A stretch of DNA of 64,000 nucleotides from an uncultured Rhodospirillales bacterium. Its GTDB lineage: Bacteria; Pseudomonadota; Alphaproteobacteria; Kiloniellales; Kiloniellaceae. Shown here one piece after another: positions 54,148 to 63,946 of this stretch; position 1 is the first letter of the stretch; each line of letters begins with the position of its first letter. A program made the translations under genes and the position numbers. Location of the stretch: NCBI GenBank assembly GCA_913060675.1, contig CAJXUS010000001.1, positions 180,739 through 244,738 on the forward strand, read 5' to 3'. The notes beneath the pieces are model-generated. The model saw nothing but the letters and a program-made list of their open reading frames with translations, was not told the origin of the DNA and searched no databases.

Positions 54148-54852
54148 TTAACCCCAGAGGCGATCCATCTCACCACGCATATATTTTCTGAGAGACATTT
54201 TTTTCCCAGTGCCGTGGTTGATGGCGACATCGTCCTGAAACCGCAAAGTAACGGATTTATCCCCGCGCATACCGCTTCCGATCTGGGATTTACGATCACA
54301 CGCTTCCACTCCCGCTCTTTTATCTGCTTCAAAATCTTTAAGAGTTGCAAGCAAAGCATCACGAGCTTGCCGGAAGTTATCTTCTCGCTTTCGCCCTTGG
54401 CGCGCTTCACAGAAGCCGGTTTCGAGGTGCCTGATCCGACAGCAGTTCTGGGTTTTGTTCCGGTGTTGCCCGCCCTTCCCCGTGCCTGAAAACCAATCTA
54501 CCTTGAACTTATCATCTGACCAGGTCGCAATGCTACTTTCCTCAGATCCCTTTTGATCGGAAGATAAAACAGCGACTGTTACAGTTGATGTATGTACGCG
54601 ACCGCCGCGTTCCGTTACCGGGACACGTTGAATGCGATGACCACCACTTTCTTGGGAGAGATTTTTTAGTGAAACGCCTTCGACTTCCAAGGCGATTTCA
54701 TGATACCCCGCATCACTGGGTCGTTTCCGAGCGATACGATAAGTTCAGCGTTTGCGCAGGAACAGTTTACAATAAGCATCGGCAAGCTCGCCGACGAATA
54801 ACTTGCTATCATCCCCACCTTCTGCGGCGCGAATTTCAATTATCTTCTTCAT
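54148..54852 (-). pseudogene. RF1-like peptide release factor interrupted by one in-frame TGA
   Basis: The frame starts at ATG 54852 with GGAGG eight bases upstream and encodes MKKIIEIRAAEGGDDSKLFV onward. Codon 36 (54747-54745) is TGA, and the same frame continues without further stop for 198 codons. The rest is a normal short class I release factor: GGHRIQRVPVTERGGRVHTS with an RF1-type P-V-T codon-recognition motif, and the catalytic GTGKGGQHRNKTQN. Alignment with RF1 (EKQGWKVEV against KR-TGA-TYRI) puts the TGA at a conserved Trp. So it is either a one-base nonsense mutation (TGG to TGA) or a gene whose UGA is read through. Domain 1 is absent, as in related short factors. Confidence 0.85.
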
Positions 54853-54992
54853 GATTGATACCTCCATTCATAACAATCAGGACGTAAAAACAACATAAGG
54901 TTGTGAATTTTACAAGATGTAAATTTTTTTGAGTTGCGAAGAATAGGATAAAGAGGACTTGTTCCTATACAAAATCCTCTTACCCCAACCCT

Positions 54993-57092
54993 CTAAAGCC
55001 CAAACACCATCACGAGGAATGCATCCATTAGTGCGACTTCTTTCAGGCGCTCGAAACGGCCTGACGCACCACCGTGTCCTGCGGACATATTGGTTTTGAA
55101 GACCAGGTGATTGCTATCGGTTTTCAGCTCACGCAGCTTTGCGACCCACTTTGCAGGCTCCCAATAAGTTACACGCGGGTCGGTTAGACCAGCTGTGATC
55201 AACATATTGGGATAAGCTTGGGCGCTCACATTATCCACGGGAGAATAGGACTTGATGTAATCATAGGCCTCTTTACCTGCGATAGGATTACCCCATTCCG
55301 GCCACTCAGGCGGGGTTAGAGGCAAGGTCGCATCACACATCGTGGTCAGGACATCGACAAAAGGCACATCAGCGACGATGGCCTTAAAAAGATCAGACCG
55401 CATATTGCTAATCACGCCCATCAACATGCCACCAGCGCTACCGCCGTGGGCTGCGATTTGGCCTTTTGACGTATAGCCTTCGGAGATCAAGTGTTCAGCT
55501 GCAGCAATAAAGTCGAGGAAAGTGTTTTTCTTTTTTTCCATCTTACCATCAAGATACCAGCCATAGCCCTTATCGGTACCGCCACGGATGTGAGCGATGG
55601 CATAGACAAATCCGCGATCAACCAAGGAGTAACTATTGCGCATAAACCCGGCTGGTATCGCGTTACCATAAGAGCCATAGCCGTAAAGCAGTAACGGCGC
55701 CTTGCCATCTAGTGGCGTATCTTTTCGATAGAGCAAAGATATCGGCACCAGTACCCCATCGTGTGAAGGTGCCATTAAGCGTCTGACTTCGTAATCGTCG
55801 GGGTTATGCCCGCTTGGTATTTCATCTTCTTTACGTAAAACCCGTTCGCGGCTTTCCATATCATAGTCATAGACCTGAGCCGGTGTTGAAAGAGAAGAAT
55901 AGGTAAAGCGCAGAGACGTTGTATCGAATTCATAACCCGCAGACATGCCAAGACTATATGCTTGCTCATCAAAGGAGATAGAGTGCTCTTGTCCATCTGA
56001 AATCCGCGTAATAACAATCCGAGGCAGACCTTCAACACGTTCCAGACGCGTCATGTGGTCCTTAAAGAGGATCTGGGTCAGGATTAAGACACCGGGTTTG
56101 TGGGCAACCAAATCTTTCCAGTTATCACGTGCGGGCTTATCTATGGCTGTTTCGCAAATTTTGAAATCAATCGCCTCATCTGCGTTCGTTAAAATTAACA
56201 ACCGCTCACCGTGATCCGTGACTTCGTACTCAAGGCCCTCTTGTCGAACAGAGACAATACATGGTGATGTGGCAGGCTGCTCAGAGGGAATCAGGTGTAC
56301 TTCCGAGGTCTGATGATCGTGGGCCAGGATCTGGATAAAACGGCCGGACTCGCTTTTGCCAATACCGACAAAAAAGCCTGGATCAGTTTCTTCGTAAACC
56401 TGCACATCCAGCTCTTCATCGTCACCAAGCATATGACGAAAAACTTTTGATGGGCGGTGATTTTCATCCAGCACCGTATAGAATAGCGTCCTGTTATCTG
56501 CGGCCCAAACCACCGCCCCAGAAGTGTTCTCAATCAAATCATCCAGTTCATCACCCGTGTTGAGATCTCGAACTTTGAGGCTGTAATATTCCGATCCCTT
56601 TTCATCCACGCTATAAGCAACATAGCGATGATCAGGGCTGTGTGAACAACTCGCGATCTGAAAGAAATCTTTGCCTTCTGCTTCTTGGTTGCCATCCAGC
56701 AATATGACTTCGTCACCACTTCCAGCAGATGGCTTACGGCAGAAAATAGGGTGTTGAGCCCCTTCTTCGTAACGGAGATAGTAGAGCCACGGCCCATCCG
56801 GAGAAGGAACAGAAGAATCGTCTTCTTTGATGCGCCCTTTTAGCTCCTCAAACAGCTCCTTTTGCAAATCTTCCTGATCCGCCATCACAGCCTTGCAGTA
56901 ACCATTTTCTTGCTCAAGGTAATCTCTAATGTCTGGGGAGAGCTTATCTGGCTGGCGCATTACTTCCTGCCAGTTATCGGCCCGAAGCCAGGCATAAGGA
57001 TCTTCCCTGCGTTCGCCATGAAGTTCATGGAAAAATGATCGTTTCTCTGCTTTTGGGGCAAAACTATTCTCTGAAACAGGGATACTGGACAT
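54993..57092 (-). CDS. ptrB: Oligopeptidase B (S9 family serine peptidase)
   Basis: A 699-residue cytoplasmic peptidase that cuts short peptides after basic residues. An N-terminal propeller (EDPYAWLRADNW at about residue 30) is followed by the alpha/beta-hydrolase with Ser in AAHGGSAGGMLMGV, Asp in TAGLTDPRVTYWEPAKW and His in SAGHGGASGR. RGGTDKGYGWYLDGK and PEWGNP are family blocks. ATG 57092 has GGAG five bases upstream; the longer frame to 57137 is not supported. Confidence 0.93.
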   Translation of the reverse strand: MSSIPVSENSFAPKAEKRSFFHELHGERREDPYAWLRADNWQEVMRQPDKLSPDIRDYLEQENGYCKAVMADQEDLQKELFEELKGRIKEDDSSVPSPDGPWLYYLRYEEGAQHPIFCRKPSAGSGDEVILLDGNQEAEGKDFFQIASCSHSPDHRYVAYSVDEKGSEYYSLKVRDLNTGDELDDLIENTSGAVVWAADNRTLFYTVLDENHRPSKVFRHMLGDDEELDVQVYEETDPGFFVGIGKSESGRFIQILAHDHQTSEVHLIPSEQPATSPCIVSVRQEGLEYEVTDHGERLLILTNADEAIDFKICETAIDKPARDNWKDLVAHKPGVLILTQILFKDHMTRLERVEGLPRIVITRISDGQEHSISFDEQAYSLGMSAGYEFDTTSLRFTYSSLSTPAQVYDYDMESRERVLRKEDEIPSGHNPDDYEVRRLMAPSHDGVLVPISLLYRKDTPLDGKAPLLLYGYGSYGNAIPAGFMRNSYSLVDRGFVYAIAHIRGGTDKGYGWYLDGKMEKKKNTFLDFIAAAEHLISEGYTSKGQIAAHGGSAGGMLMGVISNMRSDLFKAIVADVPFVDVLTTMCDATLPLTPPEWPEWGNPIAGKEAYDYIKSYSPVDNVSAQAYPNMLITAGLTDPRVTYWEPAKWVAKLRELKTDSNHLVFKTNMSAGHGGASGRFERLKEVALMDAFLVMVFGL

Positions 57093-57223
57093 GGTGGCTC
57101 CGTCTGGGAAACAAAAAAAATTCTGGTACAGAAGCATTAAATGGTTACATCATGAGATGAAACAAGAAACGCACAGAGATATTTTGCCCTGATAGAGAAA
57201 CCTGGGCCAAGGAGAAAACATCC

Positions 57224-57406
57224 ATGACCAACGTGATCAACCTGAAACAATTTCGCAAGAAGAAAGCACGTGATACCAAGGCTTCACAAGCAGCGGATAA
57301 CCGTGTTGAACACGGCCGCACCAAAGCCGAGAAACTAATCTCAGAATCTGAAAAAAACCGTGACTTAAAAAAGATCGATGATCACAAGTTGGACAAAGAC
57401 ACCTAA
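57224..57406 (+). CDS. DUF4169 family protein
   Basis: A 60-residue, very charged protein. NLKQFRKKKARDTKASQAAD followed by NRVEHGRTKAEK is the DUF4169 pattern typical of alphaproteobacteria. AAGGAG lies nine bases before the ATG. No function is known; the basic N-terminus could bind nucleic acid. Confidence 0.85.
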   Translation: MTNVINLKQFRKKKARDTKASQAADNRVEHGRTKAEKLISESEKNRDLKKIDDHKLDKDT

Positions 57407-57532
57407 GTTTTTGTTGCTCCCGGCTATCTTTTTAAGAGAAAACAGGACGCCCCCCTCTTAATTTGCTCTAAGAGTGTCCAACCCTGACATAAGTCTTCGT
57501 ACGTAAGCTTATATAGGACGGGGCCGAGAAAC

Positions 57533-57562
57533 AAAAAAAGCGCCACAAATCAGGCGCTTTTT
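57533..57562 (-). terminator. Terminator of the SleB-like gene
   Basis: AAAAGCGCC / GGCGCTTTTT around the loop ACAAATCA. T-runs follow on both strands, stronger on the minus strand. It may also end transcription from the DUF4169 gene. Confidence 0.8.
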
Positions 57563-57580
57563 ACGAGATGCCGTTAAGGC

Positions 57581-58267
57581 TTACTTCACGTCGAGAGAAG
57601 CCACTTTCAGCTCTTTAGATTTCTCGCGATAGAAGATATGACGGCCAATGGTCGGACCTTTATCAAAAGCAGTCCGCCACTTTGGGCTCACATAATCGGC
57701 ATGGTACCAAAGAGCACCTTCGCTGACATCATTTGAAACACCCCAGTAGACAAAACGTGCTAATTTTTGTGACTCAACCCAAGATGCCTGATCTGTAATC
57801 TCATCTTTTTTGCCATCACACCACCAAGAGAACTGGCAGCGATTTAAACGTGAACCGCCCTGCTGAACAACACCACAAATTGTGGATGGGAAACGTTTAC
57901 TGGAAACACGATTAAGTACAACGTGTGCAACAGCCCGTTTACCACTTGTTGTTTCGCTGCGGGATTCAAAATAAATATTCTGCGCCAAGCATTCGAGCTC
58001 AGCATCATAACTGGCTTGTGTCGGACGGCGGCGTTCCAATTCAGGAAGCACTGCATAATCGCGTGCGAGAACCCGAACATCTACAGGGGCAATAAAATCG
58101 CCTTCGGAGACCTGAATAGCCAATGCATTTTGTTGAGCTTCAGGTGCAAGTACACCTGCGCTAATTGCAAGGGCGAAGAGGAAGGAAGAAAGTCCGTACC
58201 AATGACCCCGGAATTGACCGCGCAATCGGTAACCCATCCGTTTAATCTGTCGCAAACCACGTCTCAT
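57581..58267 (-). CDS. SleB-like cell wall hydrolase
   Basis: A 228-residue protein of the hydrolase_2/SleB family (lytic enzymes acting on peptidoglycan). An N-terminal basic region and membrane anchor (GLSSFLFALAISAGVLA, about 26-42) precede the catalytic domain with LAQNIYFESRSETTSGKRAV, where the Glu of YFE is the expected catalytic residue. VLNRVSSKRFPSTICGVV and CQFSWWCDGK follow. It is probably periplasmic and tethered. It is monocistronic. Confidence 0.9.
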   Translation of the reverse strand: MRRGLRQIKRMGYRLRGQFRGHWYGLSSFLFALAISAGVLAPEAQQNALAIQVSEGDFIAPVDVRVLARDYAVLPELERRRPTQASYDAELECLAQNIYFESRSETTSGKRAVAHVVLNRVSSKRFPSTICGVVQQGGSRLNRCQFSWWCDGKKDEITDQASWVESQKLARFVYWGVSNDVSEGALWYHADYVSPKWRTAFDKGPTIGRHIFYREKSKELKVASLDVK

Positions 58268-58983
58268 CTTTAAGTACCTCAGTTTAAAACTTATAACTTC
58301 AGCAGCTTTTTCAAGCCCGTGCCCACACAGCCTGTGTCATTGTGAGCGCACCCCGATATGGGGATTAAATTCAAGCAAACAACCTCGTGTCGTCTGTTGA
58401 TGACAAATCTTTACAAGAGATTAACATCAAGAGTCAAAGAAATATTTATCATGAATTCGAGACAAAAACACATAAAAATATTTACGCATTACATGAATAC
58501 ACAAGCTTAATTTGACTATTACTTGAGGAAAATCACTTTTACTTAAAATAAAAAATAATCAGCCATGCGCAAATTGCATAGTCCCCATGCCACCAAATGA
58601 AACAGGGGGGCATTTATTGTGACAAAATTGGGACTTGACATCCGTAAAATTACTTACATTTTATCTCATTGATTTAATTGATGTTTTTTTATTAATTTCA
58701 AATTATACTATATTTTTCGACTCTTCAGGGGCGCTGACTTTTATTTAAAAACGCTTAAGTGGCATATTTACAACATAGATAGTTTAAGTTTAACAGCGCC
58801 TAAATTTTGCTGAGTTTTATTAACCTTATTACTTAAAGCGTTAACTAACGAGCACTTGCCTGAACCCTTTGTCTTTTGTGGATTCACCCGATCAACCCTG
58901 CGATATAAGCAGACATACTTATAGCTTTTTTCCCCTGAAAATGATAAATCGCATGTTAGTGAACAACCGGGGAAATCTAATCG
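58268..58983. other. 716-base AT-rich gap without a gene
   Basis: No convincing frame on either strand. A sigma70-like element TTGACA near 58634 with an AT-rich -10 region 17 to 18 bases on could start the transcript of the AsmA-like gene at 58984 with a long leader. No terminator-like hairpin or tRNA was seen. Confidence 0.45.
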
Positions 58984-59817
58984 ATGAACAAATTCGTCAA
59001 AATTGCGAGCATCACCGCAATCACACTTGCCATTCTTATTGTCGGTGGCTTTATCTTTGTCTATTCGTCACTTGATTCTATCGTAAAGGCAGCTGTTGAA
59101 AGCATTGCCTCTGATATGACGCAGACAGAGGTCACACTTAACGACGTGGAAATCTCACCCACGACGGGCCAGGGAAGCTTACGTGGCTTTACCATGAGTA
59201 ATCCAGACGGCTTTAATTCAAATGAGGCTTTTCAGTTTCAAGAAATCTCCGTCAAGATTGATATCACGTCGCTAGCCGAAGATGTCATCGTGATTAATGA
59301 GATCAGAATTAACGCCCCCCACATTACCTATGAGGTTGGCCCCAAGAAGAGCAACATTGATACCATCAATGAAAACGCACAATCCCACAGCAAAAGCGAC
59401 GAACCTGCCGCAACGGATGAAGAAGGTCCCAAATTCATCGTCGAACACCTCTACCTAAATGACGGCGAAATCTCTGTCGCGGCTGCACCTCTCGGTGACA
59501 AGACAATCGACTTGGATCTACCGAACATTCACCTTACAGACATCGGCAAAGGGGATAACGGCGCGAGCCCAGAAGTCATTTTACAGGCCGCAGTAGGTGC
59601 CGTGACGAAGAACATCACAGGCGCTTTGGGATCTGTAGACCTCAAGGGCCTTGCCAAAGGAGTTGCTGACGGTGTTTCAGGCGTAGCTGATGGCGTAGTT
59701 AGCGGTGCCTCAACTGTCACAGACACAGTCGGTGACGCGGCCTCGGGCGCGACTGACGGTATCAAAGACGCAGCTGATGGCGCAGGTGACGCTCTCAAGG
59801 GCTTGCTTGGTAACTAA
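58984..59817 (+). CDS. AsmA-like membrane-anchored protein
   Basis: A 277-residue protein with one N-terminal helix (ASITAITLAILIVGGFIFVY) and an AsmA-type periplasmic domain: LNDVEISPTTGQGSLRGFTM, NPDGFNSNEAFQFQEISVKI and VIVINEIRINAPHITYEVGP. The last 60 residues are a low-complexity run of Gly, Ala, Asp, Val and Ser with irregular repeats such as GVADGV and GAADG-like units. AsmA-like proteins are linked to lipid transfer between membranes. It is monocistronic with a terminator. Confidence 0.8.
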   Translation: MNKFVKIASITAITLAILIVGGFIFVYSSLDSIVKAAVESIASDMTQTEVTLNDVEISPTTGQGSLRGFTMSNPDGFNSNEAFQFQEISVKIDITSLAEDVIVINEIRINAPHITYEVGPKKSNIDTINENAQSHSKSDEPAATDEEGPKFIVEHLYLNDGEISVAAAPLGDKTIDLDLPNIHLTDIGKGDNGASPEVILQAAVGAVTKNITGALGSVDLKGLAKGVADGVSGVADGVVSGASTVTDTVGDAASGATDGIKDAADGAGDALKGLLGN

Positions 59818-59867
59818 GCCTTGTTTGGCAAAGAGACCGGGATATTCTTTCCCTACGATTTTTGATT

Positions 59868-59897
59868 AAAAATGGAGCTCACGGGCTCCATTTTTTT
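59868..59897 (+). terminator. Terminator of the AsmA-like gene
   Basis: AAAATGGAGC pairs with GCTCCATTTT around TCACGG, then a T-run. It lies about 50 bases after the stop. Confidence 0.82.
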
Positions 59898-60021
59898 ATC
59901 CATTTTCGACTATTTTATCTCTCCTTATATTATAGTTCAACTTGCACCTCAGCTGCTTTGAGAGTACCTCAATTAAGAAGAATAATATCTAGGGACCGCA
60001 CCGCAGGTGTCGCAAAAATAA

Positions 60022-61284
60022 ATGGCTGATCACACTTCCCAAAAACAAATTGTTAGCCAGGTACAAATTGTTGGTGGCGGACTGGCAGGGCTAAGTTTAG
60101 CCGCCGCACTGGGAACCGCCGGTATAAAAACACTCCTGATCGATATGGAACCAGAGCCAAGCAACACCCCTTTTGAAGAAGCTAAAGACAATAGAACCAC
60201 GGCACTTATTCAAAATTCCATAAACTTGCTCAATGCCTGTGGCGCCTGGAGTGGGTGTGAGGACTATGCAACGGCCCTGACCGTCATGCGTATTGTCAAT
60301 CTCCCGCGCGGAGCACAAAAATATCCCAACTCAACAGACTTTGATTCTCGGGAAATAGAAAACAGTCCCTTTGGCTTTAATGTACCCAATGCGGTTCTGC
60401 GACGCATTCTTTTCGACCGCCTGGCTACGCTTTCTTCCGTTACCCATTTGACATCAACCAAAATGGACAAGATGGAGCAGACACCCGATGGTTATCAGCT
60501 CCTATTATCAAATGGGGAAAGTGCAACCGCTACTCTAACCGTTGGAGCAGACGGCAAAAATTCAGCTTGTCGAAAAGCCGTGGGAATTAAGAGTATGTCA
60601 TGGCCTTACCCACAAACAGCCATCACCTGTTATATTGAGCACAGTAAACCTCATCAAAACGTTTCTACAGAAACTCATTATCCTGCCGGACCCTTCACTC
60701 TCGTACCTATGATGGGTAAACGATCCTCAATCGTCTGGGTCGAAGACACCCGTTTGGCTAAAAAGTATCTCGCACTCGATGACGCAGAATTCGCACAGGA
60801 ACTTAAAAATAAAATCAACGGCCGACTGGGCACCATAAAATTATTTGGCAAACGAGGTGGCTTTCCAATTTCCGCCATGCTGAGCGATAGTTTTTACACT
60901 AAAGATCTTGCCTTAATTGCCGAAGCTGCACACGCGCTGCCGCCAATTGCCGCTCAAGGTCTAAATCTCAGCTTACGTGATGTTGCTGTTCTAGCCGAAC
61001 TTCTTATCGATCAAAATAAAGCTGGTAAGCCCCTCAACGATATTGAGCTCTTAAAAGAATATGATCGAGCAAGACGTTTTGATGTCGTTTCCCGCTTGGC
61101 CGCAGCAGATGGTCTGAACCGTTTTGCCTCAAACGACAGTGCTATCCTTCACAAAGTCAGAGATATTGGTCTTTCAGCAGTCCGTAATTTTTCCCCTCTT
61201 CGCCATTTGATGATGAAATCAGGCATGACGTCCCCTTTGGGAACACCCAGCCTGATGTCTGGCAAGGAAATAGAACGAAGCTGA
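60022..61284 (+). CDS. UbiH/Coq6-family FAD hydroxylase
   Basis: A 420-residue flavin monooxygenase. The FAD site is QIVGGGLAGLSLAAALG (residues about 14-30), the GADGKNSACR motif is at about 175, and EAAHALPPIAAQGLNLSLRD is the second FAD-binding block. Members hydroxylate the ubiquinone ring on the inner membrane. Which carbon this one acts on cannot be told, because alphaproteobacteria use several paralogues. Confidence 0.9.
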   Translation: MADHTSQKQIVSQVQIVGGGLAGLSLAAALGTAGIKTLLIDMEPEPSNTPFEEAKDNRTTALIQNSINLLNACGAWSGCEDYATALTVMRIVNLPRGAQKYPNSTDFDSREIENSPFGFNVPNAVLRRILFDRLATLSSVTHLTSTKMDKMEQTPDGYQLLLSNGESATATLTVGADGKNSACRKAVGIKSMSWPYPQTAITCYIEHSKPHQNVSTETHYPAGPFTLVPMMGKRSSIVWVEDTRLAKKYLALDDAEFAQELKNKINGRLGTIKLFGKRGGFPISAMLSDSFYTKDLALIAEAAHALPPIAAQGLNLSLRDVAVLAELLIDQNKAGKPLNDIELLKEYDRARRFDVVSRLAAADGLNRFASNDSAILHKVRDIGLSAVRNFSPLRHLMMKSGMTSPLGTPSLMSGKEIERS

Positions 61285-61461
61285 TAACTTTCTGTCGCGA
61301 AACAAACTACTTATGACGCTCTAACTTGATGTAATATAAACATATGCCCTTATGTTAACGTCAAATTTGCGCTATAAATTTAATAATAGAATTTCGGCCT
61401 GCCGATTATTACATAATTGATGAAATCAAAATAATAATCCGCACCTCAGGAGTTGATTACC

Positions 61462-62379
61462 GTGGACTTGCGCCAATTAGAACTACTCTGTGCGCTAGCA
61501 CGCGAAAAGCACTTTGGGCGAGCAGCAAAAAATTGCAACATCTCCCAGCCCGCTTTTTCAGCTAGAATTAGACAACTTGAAAATGAGCTTGGTGTTCCAA
61601 TCGTCAAGAGAGAGCGAAGCTTTCAAGGCCTCACCACTGAGGGTGAGTTGGTTGTATCTACCGCCCAACGCATATTGGCAGAGGCCCGAACCTTAAAACA
61701 ATCTTTGAGCCAAATGAGCAAAGGACTTGCCGGGCACTTACGTATCGGCGCAGTCCCCTCCGCAATGCCGATGATGTCTCTTATCAAAAATCCTTTTTGC
61801 GATGCTCATCCAAATATCACAATATCACTGCTGTCACTTTCCTCTGCGGAAATCCAACTTGGCTTGGAGAAGTTCGATCTTGAAGTTGGTGTTACCTATC
61901 TAAGTGATGAACTTAGTAACAATGTGGAAAGCCACGAGCTTTATCACGAAGAGTATTCTCTGATACATAAAGCAGATGGACCTCTGAAAGATCGTGAAAC
62001 GATTACATGGCAAGAAGCAGCAAGCCTCCCTCTAAGCCTTCTTACGCGCGACATGCAGTACCGTCGGATCATCGATAAAACATTTGAAGAGCTCGATTGT
62101 TTTGTCACCCCGCATACCCAAACCAATTCAATTACGCAGCTTTTACATGAAACGCGCTTTGGCACGACATCAAGCATCGTACCGATCAGCTTAATTCATA
62201 TACTTAGAAACCTTGAAGGGGTGGTTGCCATTCCTCTCTCAGAACCTCGATTGATTAATAATATCGGGATGGTAATTGCCAAGCGTGAACCGAGCTCTCC
62301 TATTGCGCGTGAGTTCTTTAAACATACAAAGCGTCAAGATGTTGAGAAACTTTTGCGTGATGCTGGCGGAAAAGATTAA
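61462..62379 (+). CDS. LysR-type regulator
   Basis: A 305-residue LysR protein. The start is GTG 61462 (AGGAG nine bases upstream), which gives the usual MDLRQLELLCALAREKHFGR; the TTG at 61453 touches that site. The helix-turn-helix ends in NISQPAFSARIRQLENELGV. It stands between the UbiH-like gene and elbB, all on one strand. The target is unknown. Confidence 0.92.
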   Translation: MDLRQLELLCALAREKHFGRAAKNCNISQPAFSARIRQLENELGVPIVKRERSFQGLTTEGELVVSTAQRILAEARTLKQSLSQMSKGLAGHLRIGAVPSAMPMMSLIKNPFCDAHPNITISLLSLSSAEIQLGLEKFDLEVGVTYLSDELSNNVESHELYHEEYSLIHKADGPLKDRETITWQEAASLPLSLLTRDMQYRRIIDKTFEELDCFVTPHTQTNSITQLLHETRFGTTSSIVPISLIHILRNLEGVVAIPLSEPRLINNIGMVIAKREPSSPIAREFFKHTKRQDVEKLLRDAGGKD

Positions 62380-62480
62380 ATACATCTTTTTGAGATCAGC
62401 TTTGTTAAATTCAGATTTGAGAGATTTTTAATTTTATTACTGCTAGACTGAGATCTGCTGCACAAAGGTTGGAGAAATTA

Positions 62481-63140
62481 ATGAGTGCAAAAGTTGCTGT
62501 AATCTTATCTGGTTGTGGTTTTCTTGATGGTGCTGAAATTCATGAAGCCGTAATGACGCTCTTTGCACTTCAAAAGCTTGGCGCGAAAACCATTTGCTTT
62601 GCCCCAAACATAGAACAGACCGACGTCATCAACCACCTCACCAGAGAACTCGTTCCAAACGAGAGAAGAAACGTGCTAGTTGAATCCGCCCGAATAGCCC
62701 GTGGCAATATCACAGACTTGGCAGAGTTCGACCCAACGCTAGTCGACGCCATGGTTCTTCCTGGGGGTTTTGGCGCAACAAAAAACCTCTCCAGTTTCGC
62801 CAGTGAAGGCGCTGATTGTTCTATTAATCCAGACGTAGAATCAGCAATTAAGGGCATGATCAGATTAAACAAGCCTGTTGCCGCGCTCTGCATCTCACCT
62901 GCTGTTGTTACCAGACTCTATGACAACCCAACTCTGACGATCGGGCAAGATGTAGATACGGCCCATGCACTTGAAACCATGGGCGCCAACCATGAGACCA
63001 CGGGGCATGGCGAGGTCGTTGTCGATAGAGAAAACAAACTCGTAACCACTCCTTGCTATATGCTGGATGCGACTGTACCTGATATTGCCCATGGCGCTGA
63101 AAATGCTATGGAAGTTTTGCTTACACTTATCGATGACTAG
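62481..63140 (+). CDS. elbB: Isoprenoid biosynthesis glyoxalase ElbB
   Basis: A 219-residue DJ-1/PfpI-fold protein. SGCGFLDGAEIHEAVMTLFA, PGGFGATKNLSSFASEGAD and AALCISPAVV (nucleophile-elbow Cys) match ElbB, which has weak glyoxalase activity. ATG 62481 has TTGGAG six bases upstream; an in-frame TTG at 62469 overlaps that site. Confidence 0.92.
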   Translation: MSAKVAVILSGCGFLDGAEIHEAVMTLFALQKLGAKTICFAPNIEQTDVINHLTRELVPNERRNVLVESARIARGNITDLAEFDPTLVDAMVLPGGFGATKNLSSFASEGADCSINPDVESAIKGMIRLNKPVAALCISPAVVTRLYDNPTLTIGQDVDTAHALETMGANHETTGHGEVVVDRENKLVTTPCYMLDATVPDIAHGAENAMEVLLTLIDD

Positions 63141-63171
63141 TCTTTTCTAACGCTTCACAAAACGAAACAAT

Positions 63172-63891
63172 ATGTACACCTCTTCTGATACCATCAAGCT
63201 GGATGAAAGTTGGAAAGAACTGCTTTCCTCTGAATTCAACAAAGATTACATGCGTAATCTCAAAACGTTTCTCAAACAGCAAAAACAGCAACAGAAAATT
63301 ATTTTCCCCAAGGGAAATGAGTATTTCCAAGCCTTAAACCTTGCGCCTGTAGATAAAGTAAAAGTCGTGATCCTCGGCCAAGATCCGTACCATGGGCCAG
63401 GCCAAGCACACGGTTTATGTTTTTCTGTCAGGCCCGGCGTTGCGGTTCCACCATCCTTAAAAAATATATTCAAAGAGATGAAGCAAGACCTTGGCATTGA
63501 TCAACCTAAACATGGTTGTCTAATTCCCTGGGCTCAACAAGGTGTCTTATTATTAAATTCAGTCCTGACTGTAGAACAGCACAAAGCAGGTGCACATCAG
63601 GGCCGCGGCTGGGAACTTTTTACTGATCAGATCATCCATAACCTGAACAAGACCCATGACAATCTCGTTTTTCTGCTTTGGGGCAGCTATGCGCAAAAAA
63701 AAGGCGTTGTGATTGATCGAGACAGACACCTTGTCCTTCAATCCCCTCACCCCTCGCCCTTATCAGCTCACAGAGGTTTTTATGGTAACGGCCACTTCTC
63801 TCAAACCAATAGCTATTTAGCACAGCACGACAAGCAGCCCATTGAATGGCTTTTGCCACCAAGCTCAGAAATAACGCAAGAGTTACTATAA
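63172..63891 (+). CDS. ung: Uracil-DNA glycosylase
   Basis: A 239-residue family 1 enzyme that removes uracil from DNA. The water-activating motif [18 protein letters not shown] (about residues 66-83), [27 protein letters not shown] and the C-terminal minor-groove loop [11 protein letters not shown] are all present. It is 31 bases downstream of elbB and may be co-transcribed with it. Confidence 0.97.
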   Translation: MYTSSDTIKLDESWKELLSSEFNKDYMRNLKTFLKQQKQQQKIIFPKGNEYFQALNLAPVDKVKVVILGQDPYHGPGQAHGLCFSVRPGVAVPPSLKNIFKEMKQDLGIDQPKHGCLIPWAQQGVLLLNSVLTVEQHKAGAHQGRGWELFTDQIIHNLNKTHDNLVFLLWGSYAQKKGVVIDRDRHLVLQSPHPSPLSAHRGFYGNGHFSQTNSYLAQHDKQPIEWLLPPSSEITQELL

Positions 63892-63946
63892 ATAACGGCC
63901 CTATTGAACTTAAAGAGACTTAAGGTCAGGGTCTCATAATATATAA

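Noticed and set aside
54745..54747. Idea that the UGA in the release factor reflects a changed genetic code or an RF2-type frameshift
   Set aside because: Other genes here end in TGA (for example mlaA and the DHOR gene), so UGA is a stop. The frame is the same before and after it and there is no CTT-TGA slippery site.
54745..54747. Selenocysteine at the same UGA
   Set aside because: I see no obvious strong stem-loop right after the codon, and alignment suggests Trp, not Cys, at this place.
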